This document shows, piece after piece, positions 13,091 through 26,438 of a stretch of DNA of 64,000 nt. The notes under the pieces were generated by a model that saw only the letters and a program-made list of their open reading frames with translations, was not told where the DNA came from and did no database searches. Where the stretch lies: assembly GCF_002288925.2 (NCBI RefSeq), contig NW_022098001.1:18642370-18706369 (forward strand). Direction: 5' to 3'. A program made the translations under genes and the position numbers. How positions within the stretch are numbered: the stretch's first letter is position 1; each line of letters starts with the position of its first letter. This DNA is from Delphinapterus leucas (taxonomy: Eukaryota; Chordata; Mammalia; Artiodactyla; Monodontidae).

Positions 13091-13924
13091 CATTTGAGTG
13101 TTAGTCATATGGGTGATTTTTTTTCATTTAAAATATATTTTTATTGTTATAATGTCATTTTAAATATTGTATATATTACAAAGAAAATTTGATAGGTGTG
13201 ATATTTAGTGATATAATGTTTTTCTTAAGATAGAAGTCATGATGCTAACACATGTTTACTACAATAAGATTGTTGTTATTGCCCATATTTGACTGAATCA
13301 TAAGGCAAGTCAAAATGCATTTCTCTGCTTTAATAGAGATAATACCTGTGAGTTACTCCCTCACCTACCCACATTTCATGTAATTGAGATACTGATTTTC
13401 AGAATAATACAGAAAAATGATATGACCACGTGAGGAAGAAAGAATGATCACTTACATATTTTGATATTCCTGAGAAAAGAAAGAAAAATCCTCACATAAA
13501 TATTTTCTGAACATTTTGCATAACTGTTTGCTGTTGTAAGCCAAAAATTCTTGGTCTTTATCCACTACTTTTGGAGCACACAAAAATATATCCAAATAGG
13601 AAAACAGTGCTGGCAACCTTGTCTTAATTCATTTTGACTGTTAACATCGAAAAAAATAATCAGATCAAGAATAACACTTTTTAAAAATAGTTATTTTTAA
13701 AAATAGTTGCATTATATTTTTTCTGTGTGGATATGTAATTCTTGTTGAAAAATTTGTAGAATTCATAAAAATCACCTAAATTCACCTAAATATGCACAAA
13801 ATGGCAGAATGGACACAGTAACTTTTCTTTAAAAGAAGAAAAATCAATACTATAACTGGAGTAAACATTATCCTGAATTTAGAGGTTACAGCTGGGAAAC
13901 CAAATAAATATATATGAGAGAAGT
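13091..13924. other. Unassigned intronic sequence
   Basis: AT-rich, with no recognised element. Confidence 0.35.
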
Positions 13925-14470
13925 AAGAGCTCTCTTAATTGACCTCCACTGTACTGAATATTCCCTCAGTTAAATTTTCAATGTCCCTCCACTGCTTAAC
14001 AATTAAACTAAATTTCCAACCAGTTTGCCTTTCAGCCTGAACACCCACTAGCAACCAAAATAGCCTTATGCTTCAAACATGCATGATCCCCTGTATTTCC
14101 ATGAAAATACACTGTTTCTCACACATGTGCTTATGTTATTTGTTTTCCTGAAAGTGAATTCCATTCCCACTATTACTCCAGCAATCTCTACCTATAGACA
14201 GAGATTTCTGTTCTTTGAAGCTCAGCTGAAATGCCATTTACTCCTTGGTAACTTTCCAGATTAGCTGGACAAAGAGATACATTCCTATTTTCTATTCTTA
14301 CCACGTGGTTTGAACCATTCTTATCAAATCTGTTCAAAGTTTTGCATTACGACAGTCCTGCATTACCCATTCTACTCTATGGTAAGCCTCTTGAGGACAT
14401 TGTGTGGTAAAACTTAGATTCCTTTCTACTTCCTAGCACAGCATTTCTGCTGAATGAGTGACTGAATGGA
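13925..14470 (+). repeat. L2 LINE 3' end
   Basis: 'gctcagctgaaatgccattt', 'gtaagcctcttgaggacatt' and the closing 'ctgaatgagtgactgaatgg' follow the L2 3' region in order. The open frame 14079-14264 is inside it and is not a gene. Confidence 0.5.
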
Positions 14471-14904
14471 GTCATTCCTAAAAGTCATGGATTTTCAGTT
14501 ATTAAAAAAAACTGAAACACTCTTTGAAAGCTGGTACTTATGAAGTACTTCCTTAAAAGCTTATTTTAGACTAGTCATCTTTAATATTAATTCAAACACA
14601 TAAACATGTATTTCCTCTCTTGTTATGCATGTTTTGGCTCTTTTGATACCTATTTCATCATACATACATTTGTATATGTGGCTTGAGGCACAGTTCTAAA
14701 AACATAATTGATTCTCACTATCTTTCAGCATTATTAATACTCAACTAAGACGAGGAATGGACATGTATGTTGGTTTTAAAAAATCTATTTGGTTTCTTTT
14801 AATGGAGGCAAATATTAATAGAGAAAAAAACCAGGTAAAGATTCCCTTTCACCACTCCATCTCAACACACACACACACAAGCACAGTTAAAAGTTAACTA
14901 TTAC

Positions 14905-15455
14905 AGTGGTTTTAAAGATATGTACACATACTCTATGATACCTTTCCCTTGAATAAGTGGAGTTTAATTCTCCTCCCCTTGAGGAGGGTTAGATTTAATG
15001 ACTTGCTTCTAATGAACAGAATGTGGTAGAAGTGATAGGATGTTACTGCCAAGGTTATATTATAATCATAGTCTCTCTCTCATCTTAATCTCTCTCTGTA
15101 TGTCTCTTTGCCTGACTGACTTTGTCTTTTCCTCTTTTTGGGTCTTGCTCTGGAGAAAGCCAGCTGCCATGTCATATGAGCTGCACTAAGGAGAGGCTCA
15201 CATGATGAGGAACTAAAGCTACATGACTGACTCTCTATTCCCTCTGAATATGCCAACAGATGTTCAGAAGCAGTTCCTCAAGCTCCTGCAGATGACTGCA
15301 ATCTCTACTCAAATCTTGACTATAAGTTCTGAGTCAGAATCACCCAGTTAAGCAACTCCTGAATTCCTGACCCTCAAAAACTGCATGAAATAACTGGTAA
15401 TTTAGGGAAAAAATGTGTTACACAGCAGTAGATAACTGTTATAACTAACAAGTCC
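14905..15455 (+). mobile_element. MLT1-type solo LTR (ERVL-MaLR)
   Basis: Key blocks occur in LTR order: 'gacttgcttctaatgaacag' then gtggtagaagtgat, 'gaaagccagctgccatgtca', 'ctgcactaaggagaggctca', and 'cacagcagtagataactgtt' at the 3' end. No internal retroviral genes flank it, so this is a solo LTR or a fragment. Old and diverged. Confidence 0.75.
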
Positions 15456-15584
15456 TAAAATATTTTTTCTTTTCTCTCTAACCAATCATGTTTTTTTGTC
15501 ATCTTTTCAAGAAATTGACTAGAAACCATGGTAGATTCAAGCCAAAAAAGCTATGAAGAAATTCATAGGGCATCAGTTTTGAGA

Positions 15585-15770
15585 TTACTGTCTACATCTT
15601 AGCTGTATGACCTAACACTTTTTTCCTCAGTTTCTTTATTCACTATAGGAAACAGAACCTACCTAATAAAATATTAGAATTAGATAAGATACTAAACTAA
15701 AAGTGTTGGCATAGTCTTTGGTAAGTTGTAATTGCTCAATAAATGTTAGCTTTATTATTGTTATTCTGGT
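15585..15770 (+). repeat. MIR SINE remnant
   Basis: 'agctgtatgacctaacactt', 'cctcagtttctttattcact' and 'attgctcaataaatgttagc' follow MIR from core to 3' end. Confidence 0.65.
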
Positions 15771-17811
15771 TTAAAAAGAAAAGCTAAGAGGTTGCCTGAA
15801 TAGACATTCAATCTCACAGAGTAAAACACACAGCTAGTATTCAGACACATATGTGTAAAATTAATGAAAACAAACTCCTTCCCATACTGTCAGAAGTCAA
15901 GCCACTTACAGGGCTAGTGAATGTCTTGAAAAGTGAATATGATCTATAACAGAATTTCAAACTGAATACTGTCCAAGTTCAAAGAAACTCTAAGAGTGTG
16001 TCACTTTTGAACCACACCAGGGATCTCAGACCATGCTACAGCCCTATAGGGCCATTAGAGCTACAGGCCATGTGCTAGTACACAACTGTCAGATCACTAA
16101 ATAAATCATTCCAAAGGGGACATCATACAACACTATGTGGCCATGAGCTTTATTACCTTGTAGCCACACAGGAAGCACAGGTATAATGTACTGCATATTT
16201 ATTTTGTTTTTGAATATACTATTCAGATAAGGACTAATGAAAAAGTAAATATTCTTCAAATAACATTTAGCATTTTTTGTATGCAATAGCAAACAAGAAA
16301 GGAAAAGAACAACTTCAACATGATAATAACTGATGCCTGTTGGATCTGAGAAATACAACACAGAGCAAGTGTTAATCTCTCCCTCTGCACTTTTACACTT
16401 TAGGCAAAAGAAATGAGTCATATCAAATTTTACTCTCATGGCAGAAGGAATCACATGCTGAGCTGTGTATCCCCTCAAAATATTTGTATTAATTTCTCTT
16501 TACCTTATCTAGCTTTGAACATTTCAAAGATCAGTTCCTCAGAAATAAGGCTATTACTTCATGAAGGCAACTGTAGTTCAGAGATATATCCTTAAGCAAA
16601 CTTCCTGTTCTGTTTAAATAAAGTAGTATACTTTGTACTCATTACTTCGCTAGGTCGAAAATTAACTCCCAACTTCTATTAAGAACATAAGTGTTCCAGT
16701 CAGCGATTTAATAAAGATAAATTTTAAAAGAGTCCCATGAAGGAAATAAATGGCTCCAAAACTATAAGAAGTACATGACACAAAATACAATAATTTCTCA
16801 CCATATCTTTTTTCTGGTTTGGTGAAGGAAAGGGAGTAGAGTTGAAAGGATTGGTAGGATTGTCTAAAAATAAAAAATGATCATGAAAAAGAAAGGATTA
16901 TTTATAAGGATCCCTATGGCGTTGGGTTACACCAGAGATTTACCTGGAGCCTCTAACTGTCACAGTTCTAGGAATTTGTTGAGTTGTTTTTTTCAAGTCC
17001 TCTCAACTCAAGATTATATGCAAGATCACTGCTTGCTGTTTACACATTCATTCAGGAAACAGTAAATAAGGTAAAACGTAACAAACTGCAGTCAACGTAA
17101 CCAGACCCTATCCAATGATAAACCATAGCCTCTTGTGGACATGAATGAAGGGCTTTGGCAGAACCAGGCTCCAAAACTGCCTCCTTAAAAGGTCAAAGAC
17201 CTGCAGGCTCTTCTAGCTTCTTTCTCTATTAAAGTCCTGCCCATTCTCACCTTCTTGCTTAAGTCTCACCTCCACCCACTGAAGTTTTATCTGACTATTG
17301 TTTTTGAACATCAAGTTTATTCATAGCCTATATTAATGCATTAGCAGTTAATTAAATATGTTATTTGTTCATGGTTTTATTATTTGTTTTTCCTCTTCCA
17401 ATAAAAATATAAAGAATCTATTTATGCTTTCTACAAGTTTGTATTTGTAGTATTTTGTGAAACCATTTTAAAGCTTTATTTTATAATCAGGGAAATTATC
17501 TTGTTCCACTAAGATATAAGATTTTAAATGTAGAGTCACAACTTAGTGTGGCGCTGTGGCACTGAAGAAGATTTTGAAACTTTACATAATAACAATAGGC
17601 ATAAAGTGAAGCTTTAAAGTTCAGATTAGAAAAATGGGATACAGTGAGCCAGAAAGCTCAAGACAATGTAGCGACTGGTTAGATTTCTCTGGAAGACAGA
17701 TGAGATAGGTTGGTCCTTTCACTAAGTGGCAATGGAACTCAGTGTTCAAGCCTGTAATATCAGTTAATGAAGATAAATAGATTGTCCCAGATGGAGCAGC
17801 TACTCAAGATA
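15771..17811. other. Unassigned intronic sequence
   Basis: About 2 kb. The 129-codon minus frame at 16089-16478 has no recognisable domain. Possible faint old-repeat similarity around 17230-17290 could not be assigned. Confidence 0.3.
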
Positions 17812-18460
17812 GTAGCTAACCTAGTTACCAAATTTATATACCAAAAAATCAATCATTTTCCAATATACCACCAATATAAAGGTAGGAATATGGAGAGGCA
17901 GACCATTTATAAAAGTGACAAAAATATAGAATATCTATAAGTTGACTGAACAAGACATGTTTTGAAACTATATGAAGTATCAAAAAATTTAATGAGACCT
18001 AAAAGGAAGCTTGGATAAATGAAGAAATATGTATGTACCTGCATAGGAAGGCATAAGATGACAATCTCTCAAAATCACTTTACAAAAGGAATGCAAATCC
18101 AATAAAAATTCTCATGGAATTTTTCCTTAGAATTGGAAAAAACAATATAAAACTTATACAATGGCAAAACAAACCAAAAAAAGACAATTCTTTGGTGAAG
18201 AAGAACAACCAGGGCAGACCTGTACTTTCACATTTCCAAATATACCCAAGTATTCAAGCAAGAATTCAATGTGTTAATAAAATTAGAATATACAGTTTTA
18301 TCAGTGGAACAGGACATTTAGCTTGGACACAGACTCAAGTATAAATATGTATACAGCAAATGGTAAATGTGGTATTTTAAGTGAGTAGATAAAGAATGAA
18401 AAGCGTTGAAATAGTTAGGTGGCTATTTGGAAAAAAATCAGTTGGACTTCTACTTGGATG
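17812..18460 (+). repeat. Ancient L1 ORF2 remnant
   Basis: 'ccaaaaaatcaatcattttc', 'ggaatgcaaatccaataaaa' and the following 'cagtggaacagga' track old L1M ORF2 downstream of the RT, much decayed. Frames here are relics. Confidence 0.45.
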
Positions 18461-19029
18461 CTATTGGATCCTTTATAAATCTACCCATAGCTCAGAGGAC
18501 CACCAATATTTTTGCTTATTGGTCTCAGGTATATTAGCTTTTCTTTTGGATATATTTATTCTCCAAGTAAAAAGCTAAATATGGCATGTAACTTCCCTTG
18601 TTTTCCAATTAAAGCTCCATCTATTTCTCTGATGACATTAGACTATGTATTTTAAAATGTATGAACTTCCTTGTCTAGAATGTTGCATATGTACCATTCA
18701 TCTTTTGATTTTAGCATTTAATTATTTTAGCATTTATCATCTACTTCTGTCTATAATTTCTTACATACTTTCTTCATATATTACCCTAGGCTCTGGACAC
18801 CTATTTGTTCACTTTCAAAATTGAAAGTAACTTTATCAGAGAAGCTGGAAGTCTCCAGCCTTTGCTGATCCACAGCCAAATTCTGAAGAGTTTAATCGTT
18901 TCAAAGAGCAAATTTATCTAACAACAGAAATTTTTTGTGCCATGATACAACTTAGAATTACATGTTTGTAATATGTTCAATATGGAGTCACATAAACCTC
19001 AAAAAATTTCAAATGAAAATCACTTGGTT
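18461..19029. other. Unassigned intronic sequence
   Basis: No recognised element. Confidence 0.35.
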
Positions 19030-19235
19030 TAAATCTCACTAAATTTATTTTATTAATAAATCAGCTAAGCACTTTGTGACTCAGTTTCCACATTTTTGAA
19101 ATAAGTCTATTTTCATTTGCCTAACATTCCTCACTAGGATGTTACAAAAAATAAATGAAATAATGTGTATTAAAGGATGTTGAAAACTCTAAGGCACTAT
19201 GTAAATGTTAGCTGGAACTTATTGTTAATTCTCAT
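19030..19235 (+). repeat. MIR SINE remnant
   Basis: 'agcactttgtgactcagttt', 'gttacaaaaaataaatgaaa' and 'ctaaggcactatgtaaatgt' follow the MIR order. Confidence 0.55.
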
Positions 19236-21574
19236 TCCCTTTTTGGTCAAAGCTACTCTAGCCTTAAACTAATAGGAAAGAAGACACTTTGGGCTTTGGT
19301 AACTTGGCTCAGGGAAGTAAGTCAGTGGTCAGGTAATTTGGCAGGGCTGCGGCAATAGAAAAAACTAATGATATGGTTGCCAAGTGGGTGCCAATCCAAG
19401 TTCTGAGCCTGCTCTGACTTCACTGTGAGCTTCTGTCCCTTACCTTCCTAACTACCACCTTGTTGATGTTCTTTGCCTGAACTAATCACCCATCCCATGG
19501 TCTGTACCCTACCCATAATCTCACCTTTAAATTACCCCAAAAGTTATACTCACATGAGCTGGGTCAGGTGATCTCAGTTCTGCTCCCTCCTTCCCCAGAC
19601 AGAGATGGCAAGTTCCTCTGCCCAGGATTCTCACTCTATAAGTCAGCAAATACTTCAGACTCCTTCAGGAGACCTGGGTCTCCTAGCAGACTCTGTCATC
19701 CATGACTTAATGAAGCAGGCTTTCCAAGGACCTGGGATTCCCCTTTGTCAGGCTGGGCAAAAGTCTGGCCAAGTTTGAAAGAGATTCTAAGGCTTAGGCC
19801 TGACAGAGGGCTTCTCTGCTATAGAGCCAAATTTGCAACCTCAAGACATTTCTCTCCTATTTCCCATGCCCTGAGTCTCTGTCTCCCATTCCCTAAACAC
19901 ATTACACTAAAGATCATTTTAAAGAGCAAATGGGATGTCAAATAAGCTTTTTGGAAAATGTTTTCCTATGGTTGCTCTGAAGTCTAAGAGTATATTTTTC
20001 ATTTTATTTTTAATGCATACTTAAAAGGATTGTAATGAAACTATAATGAAGAATGAAAGTGCCTGACTTCTATAAGCCTAAGAGGGTGTTTCTTCCATGA
20101 GCTTAAGAGGGTTTCACTATTCCATACATGGTAGTATTTCAGCGCTTATACTTTGCCTGAAATAAGGGAAATTTATAAGGATAAATCCAATATAAAAATA
20201 GTAATTAATGATGTTTTACCCAGATAGGAATTCTGAGACCTATTGTTATTTCTTCTTTTCTTTATAATAAGACTTCTCATAAATGAAATGATCATAATTT
20301 TTAACTAGTGAAAGAATTATGGAGCCCTGGGAGGCGCAGATGCTAAATATAAGGAAATAGGGATAGAGGAGAGATAGAAAGGTTGAAATGAAGACATCTA
20401 CAGATGCCAGGGAGACAAACAACTTGGATCCCAAAGGCAGATATAAGAAGCAAGGGAGAGACAGATGCTCAGCAATGCTAGGACTCAAGTCTATTTTTTC
20501 TTAAAATCATTGATGTATTGGAGGATGTGCTTATTTGAAAAATAACTTTTAGGAGAAAACTAAATAGTATATAGATGCATTTTTTATATAGATGCAGCTT
20601 CATTCAGCAACGTGACCATCACACCCTAAATAATATTTTTAAGAACATCATCCTTCATTTTAGCTTATGATAATCTCCTTTTAAGCCTTACTAATAAGCC
20701 TTAAGGATACCCCATTTAAATTTTAGCTTAAGCATCAGAATTCTACATGTGCTTTGAGATTACAAGCACATCACATACTGATGGTATACGTTACTTATCA
20801 CCCCATTATAGAAAGAAGAAAAACAAATTGACAAATCCAATTTGCATGTGTGTGTGTGTGTGTGTGTGTGTAATTCAAATTCAGGAAGTTCTGGTTTTAG
20901 CTACCTTCAAGGCTTTCAAGACCATTTGAAACTTGACCTGTGGTGCTTGTTCCAGAAAAATAAGCAAAGTAAAATAATACAGGTAACTCTTTAAGGATCT
21001 ATCAAAGGGCTGGGGTTAAAGGAGGAGGAGGAGGAAGGGAAAATAATGTTAACAGATTATATCTGTCCTGAGTTACCTCCTGGAATTTAAGTTAAGCAGC
21101 TGGAACCCATTTTGTCCATTCTCTCACACTGCAGACAAATGTATTGCCAGTGAAGATAGACCACAAATGGCTTGCATTTTATTTCTCTTAAAAACCTAGA
21201 ACAGTCAGCCCTTCCTACTGAGACAGGACTTTTCATCTGGGTAAAAATATATAAGGGCTCTCAAAAGAGAAATACTGGATTTCTCAGTCAGAAGCGTTCT
21301 TTGTGCTAGACAGTATGGAGAAAATGTCAGTTTAACAGTGGTTTGAAAAATGTCAAAACTCCTGTGTTTCACTCATTTTGAGATATCATGCAAGTAACCT
21401 TTCTAATTTTATTTTTGACTATTTCTGATTTTCTTTCTTTTTTTTTTTAAATCAAAGAGCTTATCCTTGATTAAGTAGAAATTTGAAAGCTTCCTAAATG
21501 AACTTAGGAACAATTTTTCTTTTAGGCACAAAATTATTTAGCCTTTGGAGCTGTATGAATATCTATTTCATCAA
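19236..21574. other. Unassigned intronic sequence with a (TG)n
   Basis: About 2.3 kb, less AT-rich around 19300-19900. No exon or repeat family recognised apart from the microsatellite at 20846. Confidence 0.3.
20846..20871. repeat. (TG)n microsatellite
   Basis: About 13 uninterrupted TG units. Confidence 0.95.
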
Positions 21575-21880
21575 TTATTTAGCCAATCAATAAATTTTTA
21601 TTGAGTTCATTTTAATTGTCAGGTTCATTTCAATTGCTAGACTCTGGGTATTCAAAAAAGACACTGCCTTTCTCCCTCCTTATAGACAGCAAATAAACAA
21701 AAAAATATATAGTTACTCATGCTGATAATTGCCAGCAAGGAACAAATGAGTTACTCTAAAAAGACAGCCTCTCTTAGATAAGATGATCAGAGAAGACCTT
21801 TATGAGAACATTGTATTTAAGATAAGATCTAAACAAAGAGAAGCCAGCCATATCAAGCAGAGGTTTTAAAAATTACCATT
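21575..21880 (-). repeat. L2 LINE 3' end
   Basis: 'caataaatttttattgagtt' followed by '...agacactgcctttctccctc' and then 'agaagacctttatgagaaca' is the reverse complement of the L2 3' end. Diverged. Confidence 0.5.
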
Positions 21881-23129
21881 TCTGGAGAGAAGGTCCCAAG
21901 GGATAAAATTTTATACAGTTTCCAAATGTTCCTGAAGAGGTCAAGAGAAAATGTATTTAGATTTCTTTTTCCTGTTTTCTTTTTCTGAAATTTGTTGTTT
22001 GGATATAGGAGATCCTAGACTGATATTCCATTTTTTCATCTACTATTTTGCTTTACTTTTTGGCAGACTTTTTAAACTTTATTTTCCAAAATTCTGTTAA
22101 GTCTTTATTTCTGCTCTCTTGTTTAAATTTCCAAAAGCACTTTCTTATTTTCTGGTTGCCCACTGTTTGTCATACTATTCTTGCTTCATGGATGCTATAT
22201 CTTCTCTTATCTCTTGGAAGAGGTTGAGGACATTACCTTGAAGTTTTCATCTTCCTGCATAGAACGCTGTCTTAGTCTCTCCCTCCCTCTTTCTTCTTTT
22301 TCAGTTTGTTTTGGTCTCTTTGTTTCCTGTAAGAAGCTTGATGGCACTTGGCTGACTGCATATTTAAGAATGGGGTCCAAACAAGCTGATTACGCAATGG
22401 GAGGAGAGATCAGGCCAAGCTCCATCACTGGAGGATTCATAGGTCTTTTCTCTTGTATTGGTTAGACTTCTCAGAGACAACCTCTTCCTTTCTGCCAGGA
22501 GGATATATGTCTGGTTGCCACACTCGGAGTTAAGTTACGGAAAAGAGCTGGATGTCTTTTCATGCAGTATATAAACTTTTATTTAATCCCTCAGCTATGA
22601 CTGACGCCACCTCAGGGCTCTCTTTTACCTTTCCAGAGAACAAGGGTATGTTTTCTACCTGGATTGATAAAGACACAGTTGCTTAGCTGGGTAGAGAAGA
22701 ACAGGGGATGGGGGGAATCTAACTGCTTCCTACTCAGATTTCTAATAGGTCACCTTGTTTTATTTAGCCTTACTATTCCCCTTGTTTCCCAGTGGCAACT
22801 AGTGACACCAATTCCTGAGCCTTTCTACAAATCAAGTTGGTGGTTTTCTCCTTTAGCTCAGTCCAGGCCAAGCAGTCAAATATCTCAGGTCTTCTATCAA
22901 CTATTGGTTGTCCATTTGCTTTTCAGTTTCCAAATTTTGCTGCTATAAATTTCCCCATTAAAATATCTAATTTCAGTCTTTTTCATGGAGCTTCAAGATC
23001 AAGCTGAACTACTTGTATGTATTAATCTGTGGTGTTTTTATCCAGAAATTCTGTATATTCTTTAATTTTTAAAATTTCTTGTTATGCACTCTATGTGCTA
23101 AAATGTCTTTTTTCACTTACTGAGAGTGG
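21881..23129. other. Unassigned intronic sequence
   Basis: About 1.25 kb with pyrimidine-rich stretches. The frames 22181-22465 and 22664-22948 carry no recognised domain. It may hold an old repeat I cannot name. Confidence 0.3.
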
Positions 23130-24360
23130 AAATCTTAATTCTCATCTCTCTTGACCTCTTCATAGAAGTCAACACTATTGTCCACCTCCTACTTTATGAA
23201 ACTCTCTTCTTCAACTCTGGACACTATACTCTCCTGTCTTTCTTCCCACCTTTCTTCCCATTCCATCTCAGACACGCTTGCTAGCTCTTTCCCCTCTACT
23301 CACCATCAAAGCTGAAGTTCCTTAAAGCTCAGTGTTAGGTTCCCTCTTCTCTTTACTTTATAGTCTCTCTTCAGATGACATATCACTCAAGTTCTTTGCC
23401 TAAGCACTAACAGTTCACATATTGTATACCTCCAGTCTAGACTTCATTTCTCAGGTCTAGACCTATGTATCCAATGGCTTATTTGACTTTCCTTAGATGT
23501 CTCAAATGTAGTTTAGACCCAATGTGTCTAAAAAATAACTTATGATCTTATCTCATTAAACTTGGCCCTCTTTTAGCATTCTTTGTCTAGATAGTGCCAC
23601 TGTCCAGGAACACAAACTGAAAACTAAGATTCATTCTTGACAATTCCTTCCCTCCCAGTCCGCATATTCAATCCTTCTCCAAATTCTATTGACGGGATCT
23701 CAAATATATGTGCAATTCACTTACGTTTCTCCATTTGTTCTGCCAGTACTGCCAAACTACCAACATCTCTCAGCTGGATTAGTAAACTAGCCTCCTACTC
23801 ATCTTCTTAATTCTGTTCTTCCACATTCTCCACCCTAATCCCAAGCTAATTCTTACACAGTCTTTTCAAAAGACTACATGAGTTTTCATACCTCTGCTTA
23901 AAATGGCTAATTTATTTGCATTAAGGATACAAGTCTAAATCTTTAGGTTTACCAGCAACATTGTGAAAGATGTGACCCCTCCCTACAACACCAGTTTTAC
24001 CTCACACATTGCCACTCTTGGATTTTCTGTATTTTAGCCTTATTGGACATCTTCAATTCCTAGAATGCCCTGTGTCCCTCCTGAAAGAGGGCATTTGTAC
24101 CTGATGTTACTTGTATCTGGTTCTCCTTGGCCTAGCTATAACTATTTCTTTTAATTCAAATTGCTTAGATGTCATCTCCTGCAGCACGAATAAGGTATTC
24201 TATCTTGTAATTCTCTCTGTTGTGCTATGTTGTAATCACTTGTATACACACTTATCTCCCCATCAGAATAAGAGCCATTTGAACAGCTCTTTGTATCCTT
24301 AGCATGAAGCACAGTATCTAGAATCTGGTAAGTTTTTTGTAATTGTATTGTGAATGAATA
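23130..24360 (+). mobile_element. L2 LINE fragment, RT end to 3' end
   Basis: 'tgacctcttcatagaagtca' (the L2 DL.AFDTVDH-type RT segment, decayed), 'ctctctggac-like actctcctgtctttcttccc', 'catgagttttcatacctctg', 'aattcaaattgcttagatgt' and 'gaataagagccatttgaaca' follow L2 in order through its 3' end. It is the longest L2 piece in the window, about 1.2 kb, with no usable frame. Confidence 0.65.
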
Positions 24361-24485
24361 AAAAAGCTCATTTATATCAAAAAAATAAATTATCAGTGAT
24401 TAAAACAAATCTGTACTTCCATGATACATTAGGAACTAGTTATGATTTTCAAGAGAAAGATATTTTATAGATAATAATCAAATTT
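24361..24485. other. Intron just downstream of the 98-nt exon
   Basis: Short AT-rich stretch with no repeat recognised. Confidence 0.4.
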
Positions 24486-24491
24486 CCTTAC

Positions 24492-24589
24492 TTTTTTTGT
24501 TTTTCCCATTGCCTTCAGGATGGAAAGATTTAAATCTTCAAGTGCTGTTAGTACATTCTCATACTCGCCCAAATGCTGAGAAAAATATT
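24492..24589 (-). CDS. NECAB1: NECAB1-like 98-nt coding exon
   Basis: On the minus strand a strong acceptor (tattttt-acttttcag) precedes 98 nt that end at the donor gtaagg. The exon opens with aa, which completes a Glu codon begun in the 26-nt exon, then encodes 32 residues including [20 protein letters not shown] and ending in ...KAMGKTKK in phase 0. I recognise this as the stretch of NECAB1 just after the second EF-hand, leading into the central coiled-coil region. NECAB proteins bind calcium through N-terminal EF-hands and carry a C-terminal antibiotic-biosynthesis-monooxygenase-like domain. Those later exons are not in the window and would lie left of position 1. The exon has no stop or frameshift and is embedded in non-repeat sequence, which supports a functional exon rather than a pseudogene. 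The intron before it is 24,940 bp. Confidence 0.88.
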
Positions 24590-24615
24590 CTGAAAAGTAA
24601 AAATATTGAAATAAA
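24590..24615 (-). promoter_or_regulatory. 3' splice site of the 98-nt exon
   Basis: The minus-strand sequence is T-rich and ends in ttacttttcag immediately before the exon. Only 268 bp separate this acceptor from the 5' end of the full-length L1 at 24858. The branch point must lie in this short remnant of ancestral intron or inside the L1. Confidence 0.7.
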
Positions 24616-26230
24616 TACTTGTTTGCCTTTAGGTAATGATAAAACAAAATATCAACTGAAGATTTACACAATAAATGAGTAAAACAAATGGATAAAACTG
24701 ACAAATTTTCAGATGAGACTAACTAAAGTGTCAATATACTTTCATTAAAAAAGAAAAAATCCTGGAGGGTTACCATTATTCTTCTTATCTTACAAAAAAT
24801 AGGGAAAAAATGAAGCTGGATTTACATACACAACTGCTTCAATAAAAAGTTGTTCCCGAGAGACCTTCAAGATGGCAGAGGAGTAAGACGTGGAGACCAC
24901 CTTCCTCCACACAAATACATCAAAAGTACATGTACATGTGGAACAACTCCTACACAACACCTACTGAACGCTGGCAGAAGACTTCAGACTTCCCAAAATG
25001 CAAAAAACTCCCCATGTACCTGGGTAGGGCAAAAGAAAAAACAGAGACAAAAGAATAGGAATGGGACCTACACCTCTGGGAGGGAGCTGTGAAGGAGGAA
25101 AAGTTTCCACACACTAGGAAGCCCCTTCATGGGCAGAGTTGGGGGTGGGGGAGAAGCTTTGGAGCCACAGAGGAGAGCACAGCAATAGGGGTGCAGAGGG
25201 CAAAATGGAGAGATTCCCGCACAGAAGATCAGTGCCGACCAACACTCACCAGCCTGAGAAACTTGTCTGCTCACCCACCGGGGCGGGTGGGGGCTGGGAG
25301 CTGAGGCTCCAGCTTCGGAGGTCAGATCCCAGGGAGAGGACTGGGGTTGGCTGTGTGAACACAGCCTGAAGGGGGCTAGTGCACCACAGCTAGCTGGGAC
25401 GGATTCCAGGAAGAAGTCTGAAACTGCCTAAGAAGGAAGAGACCATTGTTTCAGGGTGCGTGAGGAGAGGGGATTCAGAGCACGGACTAAATGAGTTCCA
25501 GAGACTATCTCTGGAGTGCGAGCCGCGGCTATCAGTGCAGACCCCAGAGATGGATATGAAATGCTAAAGCTTCTGCTGCAGCCACCAAGAAGCCTGGGTG
25601 CAAGCACAGGTCACTATCCACACCTCCCCTCCCAGGAGCTTGTGCAGCCTGCCACTGCCAGGGTCCCATGATCCAGGGACAATTTCCTTGGGAGAACACA
25701 TGGCATGCCTCAGGCTCTTGCAACATCACGCCAGCCTCTGAGACCACAGGTTCACCCCACAGTCCATACCCCTCCTTCCCACCCCAGCCTGAGTGAGCCA
25801 GAGCCCCTTAATCAGAGGCTCCTTTAACCCCATCCTCTCTGAGTGAAGAACAGATGCCCTCAGGCGACCTCCACACAGAGACGGGGCCAAATCCAAAGCT
25901 GAACACCAGGAGCTGTTCGAACAAAGAAGAGAAAGGGAAATCTCTCCCAGCAGCCTCAGGAGCAGTGGATGAAATCTCCACAGTTAATGTGATGTACCCT
26001 GCATCTCTGGAATACCTGAATAGACAATGAGTCACCCCAAAATTAAGGCAGTGGACTTTGGGAGCAACTGTAGACTTGGGGTTTTCTTTCCATCTCTAAA
26101 TTTTTTCTGGTTTTAGGTTTATCATTTTTGGTATCTAGACTTTATTATCATTGGTAGATTTGTTTGTTGATTAGGTTGCACTCTTCCTTTTTTTTTAGAT
26201 ATATATACATATTTTTCCTCTTTCTCATTT

Positions 26231-26438
26231 TTCTTTTTTTTTTTTTTTGTGGTACACGGGCCTCTCACTGTTGTGGCCTCTCCCGTTGCAGAGCACAGGC
26301 TCCAGAGGCGCAGGCTCAGTGGCCATGGCTCATGGGCCCAGCCACTCCATGGCATGTGGGATCTTTCTGGACTGGGGCACGAACCCATGGCCCTGCATCA
26401 GCAGGCGGACTCTCAACCACTGCGCCACCAGGGAAGCC
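26231..26438 (-). mobile_element. CHR-2-type SINE inserted in the L1-A 5' UTR
   Basis: Reverse orientation: a T-run at the left, then the complement of the SINE body, ending 'gcgccaccagggaagcc'. The duplication cctctttctc occurs on both sides (26218-26227 and 26441-26450). Open frames on both strands here are SINE shadows. Confidence 0.9.

Larger units (their letters stand above)
1..24491 (-). other. NECAB1: Following NECAB1 intron (partial)
   Basis: It begins at the gtaagg donor at 24486-24491 and runs left out of the window. I looked for the reverse complement of the next expected NECAB1 exon (the segment beginning Val-Tyr after TKK) and did not see it. It contains old repeats and no supportable exon. 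Confidence 0.6.

Noticed and set aside
14862..14880. Short (AC)n run
   Set aside because: Only about seven to eight units; too short to be notable.
1..24491. Further NECAB1 exons (the segment starting Val-Tyr after TKK, and later domains)
   Set aside because: Searched by eye for the reverse complement with splice borders and not found. It most likely lies left of the window.
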